The translations under genes were made by a program, and so were the position numbers. A DNA stretch of 64,000 bases from Pseudoflavonifractor sp902362925 (GTDB lineage: Bacteria > Bacillota > Clostridia > Oscillospirales > Oscillospiraceae), in assembly GCA_902362925.1 (NCBI GenBank), contig CABIYL010000006.1; one strand, 5' to 3'. Shown here in pieces: positions 59,305-64,000 of the stretch. The first letter of the stretch is position 1. Every line of letters begins with the position of its first letter. The notes beneath the pieces are model-generated. The model was not told where the DNA came from, did not search any database, and worked only from the letters and a program-made list of their open reading frames with translations.

Positions 59305-59466
59305 ATGCGTCTGCCCAGTAGACGAACGGCAAAGACCGCCGCAGCCTGCGCGCTGGGCGCGGCTGTACTGCTCTTTCCAGGAAGCGTTCTGATGCTGGCC
59401 GCCGGGGCTGTCCTGGGCTTCTGGGGCTGCGTCAGGCTGGAACAGCGAAACCATGAGTCTCAGTAA
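59305..59466 (+). CDS. Small two-helix membrane protein upstream of spoVM (unknown)
   Basis: A 53-residue protein with a basic start (MRLPSRRTAK), two Ala/Gly-rich hydrophobic helices (about 11-28 and 31-47) and a polar end. AAGGAGG is 7 bases before ATG 59305, so translation is well supported. It ends 13 bases before the spoVM ATG, so the two are probably co-transcribed and it may be a sporulation protein. I do not recognise the family. Confidence 0.65.
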   Translation: MRLPSRRTAKTAAACALGAAVLLFPGSVLMLAAGAVLGFWGCVRLEQRNHESQ

Positions 59467-59479
59467 GGAGGGTAATAGG

Positions 59480-59551
59480 ATGAAAATTGTTGTGGTACGG
59501 TCCCCGAAGGCATTCCGCGGTATTCTGAAAGCCATTTTTGGTCTGCGCTGA
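59480..59551 (+). CDS. spoVM: Stage V sporulation protein M (spore-coat anchor peptide)
   Basis: This 23-residue peptide (MKIVVVRSPKAFRG, then ILKAIFGLR) has the SpoVM pattern: an N-terminal Met-Lys-hydrophobic stretch, proline at position 9 and an amphipathic helix. SpoVM senses the positive curvature of the forespore membrane and anchors the SpoIVA ATPase. AAGGAGG is 7 bases before ATG 59480. The TGA overlaps the -35 of the next sigma-E-like promoter. sipL and spoIVA follow directly, which strongly supports the call. Confidence 0.88.
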   Translation: MKIVVVRSPKAFRGILKAIFGLR

Positions 59552-59579
59552 CATATTGCCCACTCCTTGTACATAGAAT
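59551..59579 (+). promoter_or_regulatory. Candidate sigma-E promoter for sipL
   Basis: ACATATT (59551-59557), 14 bases, CATAGAAT (59572-59579). The -35 matches at 6 of 7 and the -10 at 7 of 8 positions of the sigma-E consensus. It lies 48 bases before sipL. Confidence 0.7.
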
Positions 59580-59627
59580 TTCACAGCATGAATTGGGCGG
59601 AAGAGCCCCTACAAGGAGTGGAATGCA

Positions 59628-61145
59628 ATGGAGCTGACATTAAACCGCAACTGTCTGAGCTGTTACGACGCCGTGCTGGAGACCACGGTGTTCCATGAGG
59701 AGACCATGGAGATGATCGTTCCGGACGCCTGCCCCGATATTCTCCGGATCGTGGATACCGCCGGGATGGTGTGCGTCAAGGACAAGGGAACCCAGGAGGG
59801 GCGGGTGGAGGTGACCGGTACCGCCCGCTGCTCCGTGCTCTACCTGCCGGATGGGGAGAGCGGCCTGCGCCGCATTGAGGCCAACATCCCGTTCTTCTGC
59901 ACCGCGGACGGCTCCGGTATCACGCCTGGCTGCTCTGTTGTGGCGGTTCCCAGGGTACAGACGGCGGACACCCGGGTCATCAACCCCAGAAAAGTGGTGG
60001 TGCGGGTCAATTTGGCCATTGACCTGCGGGTATATGCCAAAGCGGAGAACAGCCTCTGTTCCGGCGCCGAGTGGGAGTCCGGCATGGTTGTGGAGCAGCT
60101 AAAAGAGGTCCAGGACACTTATATCCCAGTATGTGTACAGGAGAAGCCTTTTACATTCTCCGATGAGCTGACTATCTCAGGCAGCCGCCCTGAGGCGGAG
60201 GAGCTGCTCAAATGCCGCCCCGATCTGGTATGCAGCGAGTCCAAGATCATCGGCAACAAGCTGATTTTCAAGGGAGAGGCGGTGCTGCATCTCTGCTACC
60301 GGTCGGGGGACGGGGCTCTCTGCACCGTGGACTACGAGCTTCCGTTCTCCCAGATCATGGAGGTCTCGGGGGCAGGGGAGGAGGCCGACTGTGATCTGGA
60401 GGTCCTGCTGACTGATCTGACCTGCACTCTGAGTCCGGGGGATGGACGGACGGTCTCGGTCTCCATGGGGCTGCTGGCCCAGGCCGTGGTGTGGGAGCGT
60501 CGGAGCGTGGAGCTGCTGACCGACCTGTACGGCGTCTCCTGTGAACTGACGCCGGAGTTCCAGTCCTGCACCTTCCACAGCCTGCTGGAGCGCAGCACCC
60601 GGCGGCAGACTCCCCGGGAAATCATTGAAACGGGGACCATGGCCAAGCTGGTGTCCGACGCCAGAGTGAGCATTGGACAGGTGACCCAGACCAGGGAGGC
60701 GGACCGGCTTGTCCTCACCGCCGATGCCATGCTTACGGTAGTATATACCGCCGAGGACAACGAGATTTACGCGGTGTCCAGACAGGTCTCCGTGCCCTGC
60801 CAGCTGGAACTGCCAGAGGGCAGCAGGTGCTCCTGCGCCTGCCGGTGTGTGGGGGAGATCTACGCCACTCCAACCAGCGGCGGCATTGAGGTCCGGTTTG
60901 ACGTGGACTTCTCCTATCTGGCCCAGAGCACCCGGCGGGTCTCCGCCGTGGCGGACGTACAGGTGGGAGAAGCGGAGTCCAGGGAGGATGCGCCCTCCAT
61001 TGTCCTGCGGGTGGTGAGCCATGAGCGGCTGTGGGACATCGCCAAGACCTACCGCACCACCATGGACGATATCCTCCAGGCCAACGAGCTGGAGAGCGGC
61101 ACGGAACTGACCGGCCGGCTTCTGCTCATCCCTCGGCGGCGATGA
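59628..61145 (+). CDS. sipL: SipL-like protein: SPOCS (DUF3794) domains plus LysM
   Basis: A 505-residue protein. The first part has the DUF3794/SPOCS signature (ETMEMIVPDACPDILRIVD, about 27-45) with further SPOCS-like repeats to about residue 430. The C-terminus is a LysM domain (VVSHERLWDIAKTYRTTMDD, about 458-505). This is the architecture of C. difficile SipL, which binds SpoIVA through its LysM domain and ties the coat to the forespore. spoIVA lies next, supporting the same role. A sigma-E-like promoter precedes it. GGAG lies upstream of ATG 59628. Confidence 0.88.
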   Translation: MELTLNRNCLSCYDAVLETTVFHEETMEMIVPDACPDILRIVDTAGMVCVKDKGTQEGRVEVTGTARCSVLYLPDGESGLRRIEANIPFFCTADGSGITPGCSVVAVPRVQTADTRVINPRKVVVRVNLAIDLRVYAKAENSLCSGAEWESGMVVEQLKEVQDTYIPVCVQEKPFTFSDELTISGSRPEAEELLKCRPDLVCSESKIIGNKLIFKGEAVLHLCYRSGDGALCTVDYELPFSQIMEVSGAGEEADCDLEVLLTDLTCTLSPGDGRTVSVSMGLLAQAVVWERRSVELLTDLYGVSCELTPEFQSCTFHSLLERSTRRQTPREIIETGTMAKLVSDARVSIGQVTQTREADRLVLTADAMLTVVYTAEDNEIYAVSRQVSVPCQLELPEGSRCSCACRCVGEIYATPTSGGIEVRFDVDFSYLAQSTRRVSAVADVQVGEAESREDAPSIVLRVVSHERLWDIAKTYRTTMDDILQANELESGTELTGRLLLIPRRR

Positions 61146-61229
61146 ATAGGAACCTAAACGCCCTCTCCGTCTATGCGGAGAGGGCGCTGCTCTGTGCAGG
61201 AGGCCATTCCTGGGGCCGTGATTTCACTG

Positions 61230-61258
61230 TCATAAACCATGGCTTATCCCCATACCTA
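61230..61258 (+). promoter_or_regulatory. Possible sigma-E promoter for spoIVA
   Basis: TCATAAA (61230-61236), 14 bases, CATACCTA (61251-61258). Matches are 5 of 7 and 6 of 8 to the sigma-E consensus. A hairpin without a U tract (CGCCCTCTCCG with CGGAGAGGGCG, 61159-61186) separates it from sipL. Confidence 0.5.
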
Positions 61259-61316
61259 TGTAGAGAAAGCCAGGCTTGCTCGCCCATGCCTGAATCGTCC
61301 GCAAGGAGGAGTCGAA

Positions 61317-62795
61317 TTGGAACACCGTAAGATTTATGAGGATATCGCGCTGCGCACGGAGGGCGATATCTATATCGGCGTGGTGGGGCCGGTCAGGACG
61401 GGAAAATCCACCTTTATCAAACGCTTTATGGAGACCCTGGTCATCCCCAACATCGAGAATGTCTACCGCCGGGAGCGGGCCAGGGATGAGCTGCCCCAGA
61501 GCGGCTCAGGCCGGACCATCATGACGGCAGAGCCCAAGTTCGTCCCCGAGGAGGCGGTGGAGATCGCCATGGAGGACGGGGCCGCCTTTTCCGTACGGCT
61601 GATTGACTGCGTGGGGTATATGGTGCCCGGCGCGGTGGGGTCGCTGGAGGACGCGGCGCCCCGCATGGTCACAACCCCCTGGTTTGACCACGAGATTCCC
61701 ATGTCCGAGGCGGCTGAGATCGGCACCCGGAAGGTCATCGCCGAGCACTCCACCATCGGCATTGTGGTCACCACCGACGGCACCATCACCGATATCCCAA
61801 GAGAGGACTATCTGGAGGCGGAGGAGCGGGTCATCACCGAGCTGAAGGAGCTGGGGAAGCCCTTCCTGGTGGTGCTCAACTCGGCGGAGCCCGGCTCAGA
61901 GCGTGCCAGGGCCATCCAGGCTGACCTGGCCTCCCGGTACGACGTCACCTGCATCTGCGTCAACTGCCTGGAGCTGGACGAGAACGCGGTCACCAGCATC
62001 ATCAAGGGCGTACTCTACGAGTTCCCGGTGAAGGAGCTTGACCTGTTCCTGCCGCCCTGGGTGGACGCTCTGCCCTATGGACACCCCATCAAGAGCGGCC
62101 TGTACGCCGCCATCCGCTCGACGGCGGAGGGAATGCGGAGAATCCGGGACGTGGAGCGGGCGGTCTCCGCCATCGGTCAGTGTGACAATGTGTCCTCCGC
62201 CAGGGTCAGTACCATCAGCCTGGGCACCGGCCTGGCCTCGGCGTCTCTGGAGCTGCCCAGAGGGCTCTTCTACGACACCATCTCCCAGCAGTCCGGCTTC
62301 ACTATCCACGACGACGGCGACCTGATGGGCCTGCTCACCGAGCTGTCCGGGGTCAAGCGGGAGTACGACAAGGTGGCGGATGCCCTGCGGGAGGTGAAGG
62401 AAACCGGGTACGGCATCGTGGTGCCCGGCACAGATGAACTCAGGCTGGAGGAGCCGGAGATTGTCCGGCAGGGGGGACGCTACGGCGTGCGTCTGAAGGC
62501 CAGCGCCCCCAGCATACACATGATCCGTGCCGACATCGAGACCGAGGTCTCGCCCATTGTGGGCAACGAGAAGCAGTCGGAGGAGATGGTTAATTTCCTG
62601 CTCCAGGAGTTTGAGGGGGACACCAGCGCCATCTGGCAGTCCAACATCTTCGGCAAGTCCTTCCATGAGCTGGTCAGCGAGGACCTGCACACCAAGCTGC
62701 TCCGCATGCCGGAGGACGCCCGGGGCAGGCTCCAGGAGACCCTGACACGCATCATCAATGAGGGCTCCGGTGGGCTCATCTGCATCATCCTGTAA
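61317..62795 (+). CDS. spoIVA: Stage IV sporulation protein A (spore coat ATPase)
   Basis: SpoIVA polymerises around the forespore using ATP and forms the base of the coat. The protein has 492 residues, the same as in B. subtilis. It shows Walker A GPVRTGKSTF near residue 25, the TIMTAEPKFVPEEAV and DCVGYMVPGA motifs, a middle domain, and the conserved C-terminus GGLICIIL. The start is TTG 61317 with AAGGAGGA 6 bases upstream; the frame stays open upstream to 61239, but family length fits TTG. Confidence 0.96.
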   Translation: MEHRKIYEDIALRTEGDIYIGVVGPVRTGKSTFIKRFMETLVIPNIENVYRRERARDELPQSGSGRTIMTAEPKFVPEEAVEIAMEDGAAFSVRLIDCVGYMVPGAVGSLEDAAPRMVTTPWFDHEIPMSEAAEIGTRKVIAEHSTIGIVVTTDGTITDIPREDYLEAEERVITELKELGKPFLVVLNSAEPGSERARAIQADLASRYDVTCICVNCLELDENAVTSIIKGVLYEFPVKELDLFLPPWVDALPYGHPIKSGLYAAIRSTAEGMRRIRDVERAVSAIGQCDNVSSARVSTISLGTGLASASLELPRGLFYDTISQQSGFTIHDDGDLMGLLTELSGVKREYDKVADALREVKETGYGIVVPGTDELRLEEPEIVRQGGRYGVRLKASAPSIHMIRADIETEVSPIVGNEKQSEEMVNFLLQEFEGDTSAIWQSNIFGKSFHELVSEDLHTKLLRMPEDARGRLQETLTRIINEGSGGLICIIL

Positions 62796-62797
62796 TC

Positions 62798-62835
62798 AAA
62801 AAGCGCTGGACGGAAGTTCCGTCCAGCGCTTTTTC
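62798..62835. terminator. Bidirectional terminator between spoIVA and the Crp/Fnr gene
   Basis: AAAAAGCGCTGGACGGA and its perfect complement ending in TTTTT. It serves the converging genes on both strands. Confidence 0.93.
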
Positions 62836-62839
62836 GTCT

Positions 62840-63469
62840 TTACCGTCCCTCTGACTCCGCCATGTGCTGAAGCGAGGCCCTGTTCGCAATTTTCAGTGTG
62901 CGATAGCCCGTGGAGACCGCGCCCGCCTTGGCCAGGTCTCCCAGCACCCGGCTCACCGTCACCCGGCTGACACCCACCGCCGCGCCAATCTCCTCGTGGG
63001 TGCAGCGGATGGTGCCGTCCGCCTCGGGGACCAGGGACAGCAGATAGCGGGCAATTCTCTGGTCCGCCTGGAGCAGGGTTCCGTCCACATGGACGGAGAG
63101 CAGCCGCACGGTACGGGCCAGATACTCCAGCATGGACACGGCCAGATCCGGGTGCCGGGCAAAGACCTCCGAGAGGTGAGGCCGGTCCACCGACACCAGC
63201 TCACACCTGGTCACCGCAACGGCGGAGGAGACCCGGGGCTGGCGGTCAAAAAAGGCGGCCTCGCCAATCAGCTCTCCGCCGTGGTGAAGAGTCAGGGTCC
63301 GCTCGCTTCCCGCGCCGGAGCTGAGGAAGCACTTCACTGTGCCGGAGAGGATGTAATAGAACTGCTCCGCCTGGGTGTCCTGGAGGTAGATCAGCCGCCC
63401 GGGCTCATAGATTTGGGGTGCTCTTCCTTCCGCAAGGGGCCGCCAGATATCTTCCTTTTTTTCACCCAT
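62840..63469 (-). CDS. Crp/Fnr family transcription regulator
   Basis: A 209-residue regulator with a cyclic-nucleotide-binding-type sensor domain (about 15-130; GTVKCFLSSGAGSERTLTL, GGELIGEAAFFDRQPRVSSA), a dimer helix and a C-terminal HTH (CTHEEIGAAVGVSRVTVSRVL). It lacks the N-terminal cysteines of Fnr, so iron-sulfur sensing is unlikely; the effector is unknown. GGGAGG precedes ATG 63469. It is divergent from leuC, which it might regulate. Confidence 0.92.
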   Translation of the reverse strand: MGEKKEDIWRPLAEGRAPQIYEPGRLIYLQDTQAEQFYYILSGTVKCFLSSGAGSERTLTLHHGGELIGEAAFFDRQPRVSSAVAVTRCELVSVDRPHLSEVFARHPDLAVSMLEYLARTVRLLSVHVDGTLLQADQRIARYLLSLVPEADGTIRCTHEEIGAAVGVSRVTVSRVLGDLAKAGAVSTGYRTLKIANRASLQHMAESEGR

Positions 63470-63514
63470 ACTTGTTCGCCTCCCGGGGACCTCAGCAGTT
63501 TTCTGTCTGGGAAA

Positions 63515-63544
63515 ATTGTATCACGCGTTACATTCTTTTTGCAA
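63515..63544 (-). promoter_or_regulatory. Sigma-A promoter for the Crp/Fnr gene with an overlapping palindrome
   Basis: On the minus strand TTGCAA (63544-63539), 18 bases, TACAAT (63520-63515). An imperfect palindrome TGTATCACGCGTTACA (63517-63532, 12 of 16 positions symmetrical) overlaps the -10 and could be an operator for autoregulation. Confidence 0.65.
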
Positions 63545-63610
63545 GTGTTCTGTCATACTAACTCCATAAAACACTGCAAACTTCCACTACATATCAGGAG
63601 GGAATCTAGA

Positions 63611-64000
63611 ATGGGAATGACCATGACCCAAAAAATCCTGGCCAAGCATGCCGGGCTGGAATCCGTGGAGGCCGGACAGCTGATTGAGGCCAAATTGGAC
63701 ATGGTGCTTGGCAACGATATCACCACCCCCGTGGCCATTACGGAGTTCAACAAGGCTGGGCTGACCCAGATTTTTGATAAGGACAAGATCTCCATCGTGC
63801 TGGACCACTCCACTCCTTGCAAGGATATCAAGTCCGCCCAGCTGTGCGCCCAGGCCAGAGAGTTTGCCAAGCGCTTTGACATCACCAACTTCTACGACGT
63901 GGGCCAGATGGGTGTGGAGCACGCTCTGCTGCCCGAAAAGGGTCTGGTCGCTCCCGGCGAGACCGTCATCGGCGCTGACTCCCACACCTGCACCTACGGC
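63611..64000 (+). CDS. leuC: 3-isopropylmalate dehydratase large subunit, N-terminal part (cut by window end)
   Basis: The first 130 codons of an aconitase-family protein of the LeuC/HacA type, which isomerises isopropylmalate in leucine synthesis. Visible motifs are MTMTQKILAKHAGLE, IVLDHSTPCKD (substrate-binding His and Asp) and IGADSHTCTYG (near the first cluster cysteine). AGGAGGG lies upstream of ATG 63611. The archaeal-type LeuC and homoaconitase branches are hard to separate from this part alone. The rest of the gene, and probably leuD, lie beyond the window. Confidence 0.92.
   Translation, partial: MGMTMTQKILAKHAGLESVEAGQLIEAKLDMVLGNDITTPVAITEFNKAGLTQIFDKDKISIVLDHSTPCKDIKSAQLCAQAREFAKRFDITNFYDVGQMGVEHALLPEKGLVAPGETVIGADSHTCTYG

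Noticed and set aside
61159..61186. Terminator after sipL
   Set aside because: An 11-bp perfect hairpin is present but no U tract follows, so it is not called as a terminator.
1..64000. CRISPR arrays, tRNA genes, insertion sequences, prophage
   Set aside because: Looked for direct-repeat arrays, tRNA-like CCA-ended cloverleaf sequences, transposase motifs and phage genes while reading; none was seen. XerD is the only tyrosine recombinase and is the housekeeping type.

Overview
The window is one continuous stretch of bacterial chromosome from an endospore-forming, high-GC member of the Clostridia. The spoIIIA operon, spoIIM, sigH, yunB, spoVM, sipL and spoIVA show a spore former. The SCIFF peptide and its radical-SAM maturase are typical of Clostridia. 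GC content looks close to 60 percent. I infer an Oscillospiraceae relative (Flavonifractor/Pseudoflavonifractor/Oscillibacter-like), but that placement rests on protein style and gene order, not on a search. No phage, insertion sequence, CRISPR array or tRNA gene was found. RNA elements are a lysine riboswitch, a tyrosine T-box and RNase P RNA.

Layout. 1-1.0 kb: end of the SRP operon (ylxM-ffh, minus strand). 1.2-5.7 kb: two M16-like proteins (YmfF/YmfH type), lgt and folD. 5.8-9.4 kb, minus strand: rpmB, then the lysine genes asd-dapA-dapB behind a lysine riboswitch with its own terminator. 9.4-12.2 kb: a secreted SpoIID/LytB protein and queA. 12.2-16.0 kb: a block that separates queA from tgt; it holds a secreted stalk-domain protein and, divergently, a LytTR two-component system. 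16.0-17.7 kb: tgt and yajC. 17.8-19.9 kb: TIGR04086 membrane protein, SCIFF peptide (scfA) and maturase (scfB). 20.2-27.2 kb: proC, spoIIM, xerD, ruvCAB, glmM, sigH. 27.2-30.2 kb: two small Cys-rich proteins, trmK, a Nif3-like protein and a YebC-like protein. 30.4-35.3 kb: complete spoIIIAA-AH operon behind a sigma-E-like promoter. 35.4-46.1 kb: an Asp23 protein and then a long run nusB, M22 protein, xseAB, ispA, PAP2-like, dxs, tlyA, nadK, argR, recN. 46.1-49.8 kb: Tyr T-box, zinc-ribbon ORF, tyrS, AI-2E transporter, rnpB. 49.8-59.1 kb: murD, three tandem M42 aminopeptidases, a YnbB-like PLP enzyme, yunB, a VanZ-like protein, ligA. 59.3-62.8 kb: small membrane ORF, spoVM, sipL, spoIVA. 62.8-64 kb: Crp/Fnr regulator and divergent leuC (cut by the window end).

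Most notable points. (1) The two-component system at 13.4-16.0 kb seems to carry a histidine kinase divided between two proteins: a membrane protein with an ATPase domain but no phospho-acceptor histidine, and a second membrane protein with the histidine box but no ATPase domain. Its first gene is also broken by an apparent one-base frameshift and preceded by an overlapping 36-codon ORF. (2) A 23-residue SpoVM homologue sits directly upstream of sipL and spoIVA, so the parts that anchor the spore coat are encoded together. (3) The SCIFF gene is followed by a perfect hairpin that could hold back transcription of the maturase. Many genes start with TTG or GTG where a good ribosome binding site decides the start, and most vegetative promoters found have a 17-base spacer.
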